NCBI GenBank assembly: GCA_902729315.2
Contig: LR746268.1
Location: forward strand, 4,643,501-4,707,500
Source: Spirodela intermedia
Taxonomy: Eukaryota > Streptophyta > Magnoliopsida > Alismatales > Araceae
Reading direction: 5' to 3'
Length of the DNA: 64,000 bases
Below the pieces are notes generated by a model. It was not told the DNA's origin. It ran no database searches and saw only the letters and a program-made list of their open reading frames with translations. Each line of letters starts with the position of its first letter. Position 1 is the first letter of the stretch. Shown here in pieces: positions 13,760-26,224 of this stretch. The position numbers and the translations under genes are program-made.

Positions 13760-16582
13760 ATGGGGAAGCTGAGGGCGAGGGACCCCGTCAACGTCCTCTT
13801 TGGATGGGTGCGGAGGCAATCGGTGAAGGTGAAGGCCTTCCTCGGCGCCGTCACAGCGCTCATCGTCCTTGCGGCGCTGAAGCTGACCGTGCGTGACCAC
13901 AACCACTTCTTCGTCGCCTCGGAGGCTGTCCACGCCGCCGGGATCCTCGTCCTCGTCTACAAGCTCGCCCGCCAGAAGACATGCTCGGGTGAGTTTCTCC
14001 GCGAGCGGGACCCCTACCGCCCGTCTCCTATTCGCGTGCTTGTTTTTGGGAATTATTTTTCTGGGGAAGGGATGGAGGGTATCGTGCTTGGTTTTCTGGA
14101 TCGCGGGATTCCCAACTATTCCCGTCAGGTATCGTCGGATCGCTGATCAGGGATTTTCGAAGTGGGAAATAATTTTTTACTTCCAAATGGGTTTTTCTAA
14201 AATAAGGATTCATATTGAAATATATCTAATTCCCAGGTGAATCAGGTGATCGACGTGATGTGTTCTTTCAGGTGATCACCAGGCCATTTTTCAACGACTC
14301 GCAGGTTCCAAGTGGGTTAACAGATAATTATTTCATGCAAATGAAACCGCGTAGTCGGTCTTCTGGGGCATTGTTCGATAGTTCTAAGATTAGGCACTAA
14401 ATTAAATTAAATTAAATTTCTTCGTATTATTCTATGCCGAACTTCTGGGTATCCTAGTCACTAGGTAGGTGCAAAAAAATCAGTTCCCACTGAGTATTCA
14501 CTTTTTTTGCATTCCCCATCTGTTATTATTTTGTTGTATATAATCTACGAATTCTTTTTTTTATTTTCTATACTCCACCCTCAGAATATTCCCCATCGGT
14601 GTGTTAAAATCACAAGAATCCAGGTCAAATATCGACCAGGATTCCACTCAGGGGAACATGAGATATCTTCTTCGAAGCTCCCATAATCTGATCACGAAAA
14701 TATTAATTTTTCCAATTTCTTTTTTCCTGCAGGTCTTTCTCTGAAGACTCAGGAGCTCACTGCGCTGTTTTTAGCTGCGAGGCTGTATTGCAGCATGGTG
14801 ATGGAAAAGGACATCCACACAGTCCTGGATTTTACGACGCTTCTCTTCACCATGTGGGTCATTTACATGATGCGCTTTAAACTGAAGTCAACCTATGTCG
14901 AGGACCTAGACAATCTGCCGAGATATGCTCTGGTAATCATGCCTTTCCATTAACTCTTCGAACATAGTCAACTCTGAACATAAAAATAAATATTTTCTAT
15001 AAAATATTCCTTCACTGAACCTGATTTCCCTTTCTTTTTTCTCTACCAAAAGTCGGAACTTGAATTCACGGCTTGCTGTTAGTCATCAGATTTTTATTTT
15101 TTCTTATGGCCTCATTTTTAATTTTTTTTCAAACCGTGTAATATCTTCTTCAGTAATTGGGAATATTCTTTAGCTGAAGCTCATTTCCCTTGTGTTTCTC
15201 AAATAATGTGATGTTTCACCTCGCATCCCAGTCGGGGCTTCCTGTTAGTCTTCAGCTCTAATCTCTTCCATCTCCTCCTGAGAGCTTCAATGCTCTTCCA
15301 TCTCCTCCTGACTCATGAACGATCAGCTGTTCCCCAAGGAAAAGAAAGAGTCTTCTCATAGAACCTGGTTATTTTTTAACGCGCCATCTGCATCTGTATT
15401 TACTGGGGATTCCCCGCAGGTGGTTCCATGCATACTCTTGGCCCTCCTCATCCACCCATATGCCCAGAGCTTCCGGGTTAGTTACATCATCTGGGCTTTC
15501 ACCGTGTACCTGGAAGCTATATCGGTGCTGCCCCAGCTTCATGTGATGCAGAACGCAAAGGTACGATATGCCACAGCTTGCCATTTTATCTGGATAATTT
15601 CCATTTATTCACGATGATTAGTTTATCTAATGTTTTCTGGTGAGTAGATGGTCGAGCCTTTCACTGCCCGTTATGTTTTTGCGCTGGGGGTTGCAAGATT
15701 CTTGGGCTGTGCGCACTGGATTCTTCGGGTATGACATGCATTTTCTTGCATATTTTTTTCGTACATTTTTTATAATTTACCCGAGCTGGATCTTGGGAGG
15801 TACCTAATATCTTTCTAATCAATTGAAAACCTTACTAAACACGTATGAAACTAAGGTGTGAAACCTAGGTACCACTCATGAATGGATGCTCGGATATCCA
15901 TTAAGACAGTAATATAGGCATTGTCCACCCGGATATTCTGTGGACAGTCTATAATTTCTGCTTGGATATCCATTAATGCATGCATGAGCTCAATCTTTTA
16001 AAGGTCTGCTATGATACCTAATTATGTGCATTTTATCTGATTTAAATAATTATTTTTTACACTAATCATGTAGAACCAACATGCTGGATAATCAAACTCC
16101 ATTTGACATGAAAACTTAGGATAATCAGGGTCCCCGCAGAGAAATTGGAGGAAATAGAGGTGAATTAGGACCCACCCTTTGCTCATCTTCTCGCAAGGAT
16201 CTTTCCCCGAGAACCCACCCGCAAAACGTGCTCAGATGCAATCTATTTGACCTCTGACGATCATCAGGAGAGAGGCTCTGTTCTTCAGTTCTACCTCTGA
16301 ACCAAGGTTGTTGATTCACCCCAGATCGTCGAATCGCGAGGAAATTTCTTCACGGATTTGGGGTCTGGAATGTTCTGGGTACCCATGGTTCTGCTGGCCG
16401 AAGTCGTCCAGACCTTCATACTGGCCGACTTCTGCTACTACTACGTCAAAAGGTCAGCCCACCTCCCCCTGAACCTTCTCCACTCAAGATAACTGATGGG
16501 CTGCCTACTGAAGTTGACTCCCCCTCTCTGTGACAGCGTCATGTACGGCGACCTCCTGCTGAGGTTCCCCTCTTCTGTTTGA
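13760..16582 (+). CDS. ERD2-related (ER lumen protein retaining receptor family) membrane protein
   Basis: Six exons (13760-13988, 14733-14932, 15420-15560, 15648-15728, 16325-16452, 16537-16582) give a 274-residue polytopic protein ending FPSSV. It matches the KDEL-receptor family: an SLKTQELTALF segment early in the fold, LPQLHVMQNAK, EPFTARYVFALGVARFLGCAHW, and a cytosolic C-terminus after DFCYYYVKS. An extra N-terminal segment, MGKLRARDPVNVLFGWVRRQ, precedes the first hydrophobic stretch. This places it with the plant ERD2-related proteins rather than canonical ERD2, which starts near the first membrane segment. Canonical ERD2 recycles H/KDEL cargo from Golgi to ER. The related plant proteins share the fold, but their role is less clear and, as I recall, they do not replace ERD2. 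All junctions are in frame with GT/AG ends. Confidence 0.9.
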
Positions 16583-17130
16583 AGCTTGGAGCCCGTCTTC
16601 GGTGGCCCCCCGGGAATATCTGCTTAATATATCGCTGACTAACCTGCAGCTTTCAAAGTTAGCGTATCGTTGACTTTTTGTTGCTCGTGGAAGTTTCTAT
16701 AGAGGTCAACGGAGGATCCTCCCCATAAGTCAATGGTGTATTCCATGAGAAGATGTGGTGGGTAATCTGTGCACATTTCTAATGTTAGTTCATGATCTAC
16801 CGTTCCGGCACAAGTGCTTGCTAAAATTGGCAGGTAATGATTTAATATTGGCGGCGTATATTATATTCAATAATATTAGTACTATGTTTGAGCGATTTGA
16901 GGCTTTCAAGCTGATCTCAAGACAGTATCAGCGCGATAAGGGGCGATTTATCTTGTGTCATACTTATCGTATTTTTAATATATAGTTTGTATTTTTGTCC
17001 ATCGCTACCTAATTAGGACAGAAAATATTATATTATAAAAAATTCATTCATTCTTCCATCTTTGAGTAGGGGGTACCTACGTTGTGGGCCCTACACAGTG
17101 ACAAGTTGGGCGGCGCCACATTTGAGAGCA
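16583..17130. other. 3' flank of the ERD2-related gene and upstream spacer of AFP
   Basis: AT-rich sequence without a recognisable gene. The first 200-400 bp probably include the 3' UTR. A (GA)n microsatellite follows at about 17139-17169. Confidence 0.45.
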
Positions 17131-17133
17131 ATT

Positions 17134-17175
<42 letters not shown>

Positions 17176-17271
17176 CTACTAAAATCTCCCTGCCAAGCTG
17201 GCACAGATCTAGATGGGCTGTGGATCCGCTAATGCTCGTGGTCCTAAAATATGGAGAGCCCTCTCTCGAGC

Positions 17272-17579
17272 CACGTGTTCCCCGGTGACTCTTCGTAGAC
17301 GAAAATAGGCATGGGCTCCAGACCGCCACGTGAACGGTCAACATAGACCCTATTGGAATCGAAGGGACGGGATGAATCAGCTGTCACTTTTGAATACTTT
17401 ATTTTATCGTGGACCCCTCTCCCGCGCCGCCCCCCTCCCGCGGCGTTCAGGGAGGGCATTAGTTAAATGTGGCGGAGGAACAGAACCCTTGCTTTATCCG
17501 GAGCTAATCTCGATCAACGGTTCCATCGGCCCCGGTTCTCCGCCACGTGTCGAATCTTACACGAGGCGACGTCCACGTG
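17272..17579 (+). promoter_or_regulatory. Cluster of four CACGTG (G-box/ABRE) sites upstream of the AFP gene
   Basis: CACGTG occurs at 17272-17277, 17327-17332, 17544-17549 and 17574-17579, each preceded by C; two extend to CCACGTGT. They lie 240-545 bp upstream of the ATG at 17816. CACGTG with ACGTGT/ACGTGG flanks is the classical ABRE bound by ABI5-type bZIPs and also by bHLH factors such as MYC2. AFP/NINJA proteins repress ABA and JA signalling, so feedback control is a reasonable inference. Confidence 0.6.
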
Positions 17580-17648
17580 GAGCTCCCTCGTCGTGTACCT
17601 GTTTCTTTTCCGACTTCATGACGACCCCCCATCAACGCATCGTCACCT

Positions 17649-17650
<2 letters not shown>

Positions 17651-17700
<50 letters not shown>

Positions 17701-17727
17701 CTCTCTCTCTCTCTCTCTCTCTCTCTG
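17651..17727 (+). repeat. (CT)n microsatellite in the AFP leader/promoter
   Basis: About 77 bp of nearly pure CT, broken by a short CCC interruption, 90-165 bp upstream of the AFP start codon. It is the longest pyrimidine tract in the window and lies on the sense strand. Confidence 0.9.
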
Positions 17728-17815
17728 GTTTCCTCAGCGATTGGTAGGACGAAAGCTGCTCCGAAGACGATGAAGGAGGTTCTATGGCGGAAGATCGTGC
17801 TCTAGGTGCGTGCCA

Positions 17816-18827
17816 ATGGAGATGCAAACGGAGAAGATGGGTTTCTCTGGTAAGGAAGGCGTGGAGGAGGAGGGAGGAGTGGAGCTCAACCTCTGCCTGT
17901 CTATCGGTGGCGGTACCTCGCGTATGGCCCCGAAAGCGGAGGAGGGGGAAACTAAAGGATCTGCCGGTTTGCCCCCCTCCTCCCCGCTGCCACAGTTGAC
18001 GCTGTACCGCCGTGGGGACGCCGTCGATCGGCGAAGGCGGCGCGAGATGCAGTTGCTACGGCGGCCGGAAGCGCACGAACAGAATATGGGGATCCAGCGA
18101 AGGAGGAGGAACGGTGCGACCCCCTCCCCCTCGCCGGCGGCGGGGTTCTGCAGTCTCTCGCCGTCGCTAGACGACCTGTTGGCGCCGGAGAGTAAGGAGG
18201 ATGATAGATCAAGGGTCAGTAGTCGGGAGGACGGAGTGGAGGATGCCGGCTCTTCCAACCAGAAGACTAGGGAGGACCCCGAGAGAGGCTTGGATTCCGA
18301 GGTTAAACCTGAGCTTCTCCCCAATGCCAATGGTAGCCCTAACGCGGACGTCGACTACGGACCTACCTTCTGCCCTAATTCTCTCAACCCTAACCTTCCG
18401 GTATTAGCCCCTCGTCCCTACCCAGTGATGGCCATGCAGTCCCCGTTCCTGCAACTGCAGTGCCTGCAGGTTGCCAATGGTTTTGGAATCCCCTACTTGA
18501 TGCCCTGGTGGGCTCCTGCCATGCCGCCGGCCGCTGCATTTCCTGCGGTGAATGAGGTCCGGCCGATGGCTTCATCCCTCGCCGGCAAGGCGGTCGGAAC
18601 AGGCGGGTGGATGCCCCACGGGAGCAGCAGCTGCTCCGCCATGTCGGACAATGTGAGCCATTCATTCCGGGGTACGCGCTCCTCGCTCTGATAGCTCGTC
18701 GAGTGACCTGAAAGAACATGATTTAGATCTCTGTTTGAGATGCGCACCAGAGATTGGTCTCGTTCATATCTTTGTTCCGATCGATACAGATATTGTGAAC
18801 GAAGTTCCCCGTTCAGGGGAGAGCAGC

Positions 18828-18863
<36 letters not shown>

Positions 18864-19154
18864 CATGTGAGGAGACGTTCGAGTCATCATTCCCCAGAGG
18901 AGAATCCTCCGCTTGGCTCGTCCGCTGCCGGGCCGGCGGCGCTGCAACAGATGCCCTGCGTGTCCACGACGGGGAAGGGACCCAACGGGAAGACGATAAC
19001 CGGGTTGCTGTACAGGTACACGGCGGCGGAGGTCTCCATCGTCTGCGTCTGCCATGGGAGCTTCTTCTCCCCCGCGGAGTTTGTCAAACACGCCGGGGGA
19101 ACCGAGATGGAAGCGGCCAACCCTCTGCGGCACATCACCGTCGTCCCCTTCTGA
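17816..19154 (+). CDS. NINJA-family protein AFP (ABI5-binding protein type)
   Basis: Two exons (17816-18671 and 18817-19154) give 397 residues. Near the N-terminus is the EAR repression motif [11 protein letters not shown] (residues 22-32), which recruits TOPLESS co-repressors. A basic stretch [15 protein letters not shown] looks like the NINJA-family motif/NLS. The C-terminus carries the Jas-like interaction domain (about 331-396: [15 protein letters not shown] ... PLRHITVVP). Family members bind ABI5-type bZIPs or JAZ proteins and dampen ABA or jasmonate responses in the nucleus. Exon 2 opens with a GAC repeat encoding nine Asp. The intron 1 acceptor is ambiguous: 18817 gives SFRGESSGGG, whereas an AG at about 18797 would add a few residues. 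I prefer 18817 because relatives have a similar junction. ATG 17816 is the first in-frame ATG. Exons are very GC-rich. Confidence 0.9.
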
Positions 19155-19440
19155 GATCCCAAACAAGCGGTCTTTCACATCCCGTCTGATGATGTTCCTC
19201 CTGGTCTGTTTTTTCATTCTGGTCTTCTTCTTCCTTCTCGTTTGTTGCACGATGGCGGGGATTTCTCGCTGTTTTCGTGTCATCTAAAGGAGACCCACCA
19301 ACTCGATGATGCCGATTTAATATATGATTGAATTTATTCACTTATTTCTCCGTAATAATATCACGGGAAAAGATGATTATCGTTAAATATATCTACGCGG
19401 GCATACGTCCCACACGTGAAGAGGAAGAAAGAAGACGCGG
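19155..19440. other. AFP 3' UTR and flank
   Basis: T-rich sequence directly after the AFP stop codon, consistent with a 3' UTR. No separate gene is seen. Confidence 0.5.
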
Positions 19441-20064
19441 TCAAATGAGCCTGAGCCATGCTGAGCCATCAATGGCGTCCATCCCCGGCCATGATGGCTC
19501 GGACCTTCTTCCCCGTACCACGCTCACCTCGTCCGGCGACGGGTAGGACGAGAAAACCCTCGACGGGCGCAACAGCGAGAAATCTCCGTCCGTTGCCGCC
19601 GTCCATGGCGGCCGCGCCACCGTCGTGGGGGGAAGTCGACGACGTCGAAGCCTCCAGCTTCCCCGACGATGCCCGTCGGTCGACTCCTCTACAGAAGCTG
19701 TGCCGCTCCGGCGGCCCTCCTCCCGTTTCGCCCTTCGCTTGGTGCAGCGGATCCCGCAGATGCCAAAACCCAGAGAAAATGAAAATAATTCGTCGTCGCC
19801 GCAACGGTGTTGATGTTGATCCACTTAGCCTCCTCGCCGGGGAACCTGAACGTGTGTTTTCGCCGGCGATCTTCTTGCTTGCGAAGAAACCCAGGGGCTG
19901 CCCGGTCGGTCGGGTTGAAGCGGCAGCAGCTCCGTCGGAGTTCTGAGACGACCCCGAGGATGACGGCCCCACGTCGTCTCTCCGGGCGAAGAGCAAGGCG
20001 ACAACGTGCAATAAAGACAGGTAGGAGAAGTGGGCTCATCCGATCCGGCGCGTTTCACTTGTAG
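19440..20064. other. GC-rich island with overlapping ORFs on both strands; possible unrecognised gene
   Basis: About 600 bp of high GC, set between AT-rich flanks and lying between the convergent AFP and G3BP genes. Open frames exist on both strands: minus 19469-20011 (180 codons) and 19689-20039, plus 19458-19946 (162 codons). None has a domain I know. The minus frame starts MHVVALLFARRDDVGPSSSG and is Ser/Gly-rich, then basic; the plus frame is Pro/Ser/Arg-rich. Compositional openness alone can make such ORFs in GC-rich DNA. It could be a lineage-specific gene, a promoter CpG island or a decayed gene. I assign no function. Confidence 0.3.
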
Positions 20065-20867
20065 CCACCAAGAGAGAGAAAGAGAGAAAGAGCGAGAGGA
20101 TTTATAGTTTCCAAACAGAATCATTTGTACGGTTCGTTTACTGTTGAGCAGGACTTTCCAACATAGCTATCTGTCTGTAATGCATTTGCATGAATGATGA
20201 CAGGACTTTCCGACGTGGCGTTGGCGGCAAACATCAAACGGTTAGCCGGCGTCCAGACGCCGAGTTCACGACTAAAGGAAAAAATAAAGTCAAATTAAAC
20301 CAAGAGCGGCGACCAAAACGAGCTCAATGAGCTCTTCCAGTGGGATAGAGAGGGAGAGAGGGAGAGAGAGAGAGAGGGGGGCCAAATCTAGCTTCCAAAG
20401 AAAAGAGCTAAGTACAAATGTAAATATATATATATATATAGCTATGCACGTGCATTTGGGGGTTGATCTTTCACGACCAAGCGGCTTAGAAATGAACTCG
20501 ACAGAAGAAAGGCTACTCAAGGCTCGACGAGGAAAAGAGGGGTTGGTTCCACATGCCGGCTTCTACATACGAGTCATCTCGACCAACAAAAATTGAGCAA
20601 CTGGCTGTCCGCCTGGCCAAAGCGCCCACAACCGACGTCAAAGAGATTACCTGCGCCGAAGGGGGGAGGAGGACGCTATGACCCACTACTCTCTTCTGTT
20701 AGCACGCCACCCGCCTTGACGAGGGAGATAGAGATAGAGATACAGTGAGAGAGAGAGAGAGAGAGAGAGATCTTACAAATCTTGCGCGGGGGTCAACGGA
20801 AAATCCTGCCGGTGACAAAGGGCAGGTGGGTGGAGCGCGGCTCTCGGTTGTCGGGAAGTCGGCGCGG

Positions 20868-23800
20868 TCACGCGGGAGCGGACACGCCGGGCGCGGCCTC
20901 GACGCCCTTGGAGGACCCCGCGCTCGCCGGCAATCCCGCGGCGCGGCCCGTCCGGCTGCTGTTATGGTCAACCCGCTGGTACCCGGCTTCCCCCCGGCCT
21001 GACGGCCCACCACGGCCGCCGCCGCTGACCCTGTTCCCAAAATCCGGGCGGCCGCCGTAGTCTCCCCTTCCGTAGCCACCCCTCCCGCCGCCGTAGCCTC
21101 CGCGCCCCCTGGGGCCGTCGCCGCCGCGGAAGCCGCCCCTTCCCGTCCCAAACCGGCCCCGGCCACCGACTGCAAGCACCCAACATGATCCACGTCAGCA
21201 ATGAGAGATGATGATCCACCGAAGTGGCTCGGGCCTCAGCGTCTCCCTTTGACTCACTTCTTGAGCCGGACGGGCGCTTCTCCTCCACGTAGGCCTGGCG
21301 ACCCCCGATCACGACCGGCGAAGCCTGCAATGCAACACCGACCGAGAACATCACCGAATTGTCAACGAATTCCATACATAGACGAGCAAGACTCGGCAGC
21401 ACAGTGCGGATCAGACAAAGGGATTCCTAAAAACGGGGGAAAAAACCAGGCGAGTCAAGTGGAGAAGAAGCAAATAACACCACTTGGCGTTTACTTTCCT
21501 GACAGACCGTGACAGAACATGACGGCATGGGCAAACCAGTCGTGGGGCTTTGAATACTGTTTTCAGGGTCAACCTTTGAGTGGAACAGCTTTCTCCCCGA
21601 GACAAGAAGACTCTCAGCCGTCTTCGAATCGACTTGGAGCAAGTCCACATTGGCAGCGGTAATCTGTAAATTCACCCTACGTTGCCATCTGGTATCCGCA
21701 AAAAGTAGGCACGCAGAAAAAAAGTGAAGGTGGAGGTGATGACAGCAACGACCCAGGCGCCAAAAATGAGTGGGTGGACCCAGTGTGGAGAGTCAAACGT
21801 GAGGTGGCAACCCAATGAAATGGAAGGATGAAAGATGTCTGAGATGCTGATGAAAACGCTGCAGATAAGATCGACAGAAAAGGTCAGATAACCAACTTTT
21901 CTGAGATGTGTATACACACGTGTGTGCGTGTGTGTGTGAGAGAGAGAGATTAATGCAACGCTAATCCCTCTCTTTCATGCAAGTTTCTTTCTCAGATTTC
22001 AATCAGATTTTTGGCAATCTGATTGGGAGAGGGAAATTTGATCCTCCCATGAACGCCCAAAAAGACAAATACCTACAAAAGTGGCCAAATTTTCTGGCTA
22101 ATCACTGGTAACCTCTCATCCATCCCCCTCTGCCCTCCCATCCATTCCTTTCAGCAGATTTATTGCACAAACACTGCGCTTAAATTTTATCGTTTCATGC
22201 CCTTCCAAGAAACATGGACCAATGCCCATTTTACATGTTTAATCGGATTCAAGCTCCTCCAATGAATCGGGCATCCCTAACTGGATTGGATGTGCACAAA
22301 ATGACGCAAATCCAGGCACCCAATCTGATCCCGGGGACAATGCGTCTAGTCGATTTATCCACATTTACCCATACCAATGGGAAAACGAGCCTATTCGGCA
22401 GAAAAGGTCTGAGAAATTGGAAATTATGTGTTATAAATTTCGGGGTTCGATAATGTTAAGTTTTGTTGCCAATGCACCGTTCAAGTTATGGATTCAGCAT
22501 TCATCATCGCCTCCTCAAGTGAAGGTCTTGAGAAGAGATTTCTTGGAACTAATGCAATTTGGTATGTCAATAGCTGTATCTGTGAGGCCTGTTTATCCTC
22601 CTCAATAGAATAAACAGAAGATAATTAAGAATAAATCAGAAAGGAGTTCTAGTCTCCAAACCTCAATTCTGTCTTTTCTCACCTCCATAGTTTGGGGGGG
22701 GGGGGTTCAAAGGCACGTTTCATCGAATATACTCAAATGCACAAAACCTAGCAGCTAATCAGGGAAACAAGGAAATAGGAAACAGGAGAACTAAATAAAC
22801 AGTGGATTTAAAACGGAAAAGTCAATAAATAAAACTTTCGAGCCCAACAGAGCAGCCTTTGTCACAAATTCCCTTCTCTCAATACCCGAGTGCTTGATTT
22901 TTTAGTTAGAACCCTCAAAATTTACACTCACTTAGCTTTACATAACAATTGTTGTCGCATTAAAAGCAACATGAATGTGATGTAAAAAGAGCTCACTAGT
23001 GTATCCATTTTTCCACCGTTCACACATCACGATTTTGCATCCAATAAATGGTTTTCCTTCAACAAGCTTGAAGCAGATCATCATTTCTTCACTATCAGAT
23101 TTTCACAAGTTAAAACCTGACAATTTGTTCTATGTTGCGATATTTCAAACCAAGATTTAATCTCGTCGGAAAGATTACAAGTGGGTAATGCTTGAACTGT
23201 GTCTAAATATAATCCATACAGATGACATTCCCAGTGGGTGGGTGTTTCAACATATTAAAGAAGCAAGTCAAAAGTGGTCCCATGTTGACTCATCTAACAT
23301 GCATATTAAAAGTGTGCATACCTTGTCAAAGATGATTTGAAATTCAACTCATCACTCAATGTATATAAACAAATAAACAGCCAGCGAAACCACAGGCACT
23401 TCAACCAGTAACGATGCCACATAGGTACAAATTTGGATGTATCTGGATGATAGAAGCAACAGGGACTCCGCAAATTGACTTGTGAATAACAAGGAACTAC
23501 CATGTGTATATTATATACACACAATACACACAATATACATGGAGACGTACGTAAAAAAGACACGAAATTGAAGATATTTATAAGTTATTTTATATCAAAC
23601 TAGTGATATTTCAGTTCGTACTGACGCCATGGGAGACAAATTTGATGCAAAAAAAAAGAGAGACAATAGCTAACAACGTAAAAACTAGAGGACATTTCTG
23701 GCATTAAAGAGAGCCATGATGCTTTCGCAGACTATTTTTTAAAAATATGAATGAATATCTATCAGTAAGTCTACTTTCAAACAATACCAATCCAAGAACG

Positions 23801-26224
23801 CAGAAAAAGAAAACCAGAGTATTCTCAGCCGAGCTTCATTTCTAACTAGGAAGAAAAAAGAGAAGAGTGCGTTCTCATCAGTAGAGGTCTAACAAGTCTC
23901 ACCTCTATAGCACTTTGAACGGCACTAGCCACCTCAAACTCCACAAAACCAAAACAAAATCCTTGTTGCTGCATTAAAGACATAATAATATATTTGATAA
24001 TCAAGCAGAATAACAAGATTAAGAAACCAAAAATAAAAAACCAAAGAAAAGTAAGAGGCAAGGACCTTGTGGCTTCTAACTTGTATGCCACCAGGCTTGA
24101 TGGGACCAAACCTCTTAAATTCCTCCTCCAGCTGTGCTGCTGTTGCATTTAAAGGCAGGCTCTTTATATAGATCGAGTACCCGTCAGCTGAAAGAAGAGA
24201 TGAATTAACAAAATTTTCAAATTAATCTCAAACTAGATTATGAACATGGGATTGGCAAAAACCTTCTGCCTCTTGAACATTGCCAGTTTCAGGAGCATGT
24301 GAACCGGAGGAAGGAGCTTCAAGTTTTGGAGGTGATGATGTGGGAACAGGAGCAGGCTGCCATTCTGGATTCACAGGAGGTGGCCTGACAGATGAAGCTG
24401 AAGGCACTGACGATGGAGCTGAATTCTCTCTCATAACCTTGACCTGCATACCGTAATATAGTTAGCATACCACAAAGATAACTTCCGTTGTCAGAATGTA
24501 ATCGGCACGACTACCTTGTAGTAGCACATTCAAATTGATATCATAGCATGAAACATCAAAATTTTATTATGGCTACATCTGTTTCGTAAAACACTGCAGA
24601 ATTGGACCCTTAGTTTTCAAATGTGGTCAAAGTGGAGGGCAGACTTTTTTACATGTATATTAGAAGAACCAGCCTCACAGAAAAAAGACTCTCGATATCA
24701 GTTGTAAATATAAAAGTACATTGTCCTTGACAAAAAAAAATTGCTATCGTATGGTAATTTCCTAATTTCTAAGGAAAAAACACAATCTAGGCGAATTATA
24801 CTTCTAGGAAAAGGTACAAACAGTATAATTTCTCATAAGATGCTAATATACGATATGAAATTGATGGCACAGCCATTAATAAGTTTCACATTCTCTTCTA
24901 AAAAAATTGGCAAGGCATGAAGAGTAAAGAGGACACCAATCGAGCATCAAATTACAACATGATAACTGAGAGATAAAACTAGAGCATAGAGACTGATATA
25001 AGGAATTTTCTCAGATACAGTCTATTTTTTTCAACGAAATATCTTACAATTGAAGCATACGACTTCTTTGGCGCTTCTTCAATCGCTGTAGCGGGATTCG
25101 AATCAACTACAACTAGTGAACTATTGGGAACTTCATCTACCACGTCATTCACAGGGGCTTCCTCGTCAACGACTGATCCATCCCAATTATCTGAAGGATT
25201 GTAAACTTCCTCAATATTCATTTCTTCTCCTTCTTCTTCCTCTGGAGGTGTTACTGTGCCCTCATGAATCCCCTGCTCCTTGTGTTCCGATGCATCTATA
25301 AAAGAAAATTGATAACTTTCGGTCAGTATAATAACACACAAAAGGAAGAAACGGCAAAGAAAAGTACACCTACCCTGTTCGTGAACTGATGATGTTTCAT
25401 CTTTATCGGAGCCTTGGCTCCCCTGCCGTCCCTGCTGCTGTGGCTGCTGCTGATCAGCTGCCTCCACATACCTGAACATATCATTCAGAACAAAGTAGCC
25501 CTTCTCCTGAGGTGCCAGAAAGAAAGTTTGGGTGAAGTTTCTCTTGATGTTGTCCTTACCAGTGAGGTAGCCTGTCACAAGGACAAGCACCCCACCGCTG
25601 TAGGACTCCTGTGCATCCACGGTCTTGATCTCTGCTCTGTAATCTTTGAACTCCAACGACAATATCTTCTCATCAATTGCCTTATCGAGGAAGTAAGCCA
25701 AGTGTCAGAAAAAGAAACATGCACGAGACAATTACAATAAAGTGCGTGGAATGATTTGAGCTTTATGAACCCTAGCAACCTACAAAAAAAATATGTTCTT
25801 CCCATACAAGACAAAATAACCAGATTTCAGAAATCCGACATCCTCGACAAATGCCGATGCCAATCGGAAAAGAACACGCCTTCTTACCTGCGTGGTAGTG
25901 ATGGAGCTCATCACGCCCGCAGAGTCGGGGCGGCCGAGCTTACTTGTGTCCTGGTAAAAGTGGTGAACAAGCTCGGGGGACTGATGCAGTATATGATAGT
26001 ATTGTTGAACGAAGGCGTTCCCCACCTGCCGCAGCGAATTTCCAATTTACAATAGCCTCATAATCACGATAATAAAGAACAAATCAGAGAACCAACATCT
26101 CTAAGGTCTCAGGAGAGAAGAGATGAAGTCAGAAGGAACAAGGTAATAGACGAGCAGCGATCAAGCAGAAGCCCCGTACCACGTGCGGAGGAGCAGTAAC
26201 CGCCTGCTGCTGCTGCGACGCCAT
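20868..26224 (-). CDS. G3BP-like protein: NTF2-like domain, RRM and RGG tail
   Basis: Nine exons (26180-26224, 25888-26025, 25374-25680, 25048-25295, 24263-24443, 24066-24187, 23903-23968, 21258-21324, 20868-21169) join in frame to 491 residues. After MASQQQQAVTAPPHV comes an NTF2-like domain (about 16-137, VGNAFVQQYYHILHQSPELV to VLNDMFRYVEA). A Gln-rich and acidic linker with EEEEGEEMNIEEVYNP follows, then an RRM (about 308-384: YSIYIKSLP, GFCFGFVEFE) and a Gly/Arg-rich RGG tail (about 393-460). Plant G3BPs are cytosolic RNA-binding proteins of stress granules and modulate immunity and virus responses. Intron 7 (21325-23902) is 2,578 bp, far longer than the others. A (GA)n tract lies just past the stop, at 20745-20770. 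Confidence 0.93.

Noticed and set aside
17504-17827. Minus-strand ORF rich in RERERERE
   Set aside because: Translation of the (CT)n microsatellite.
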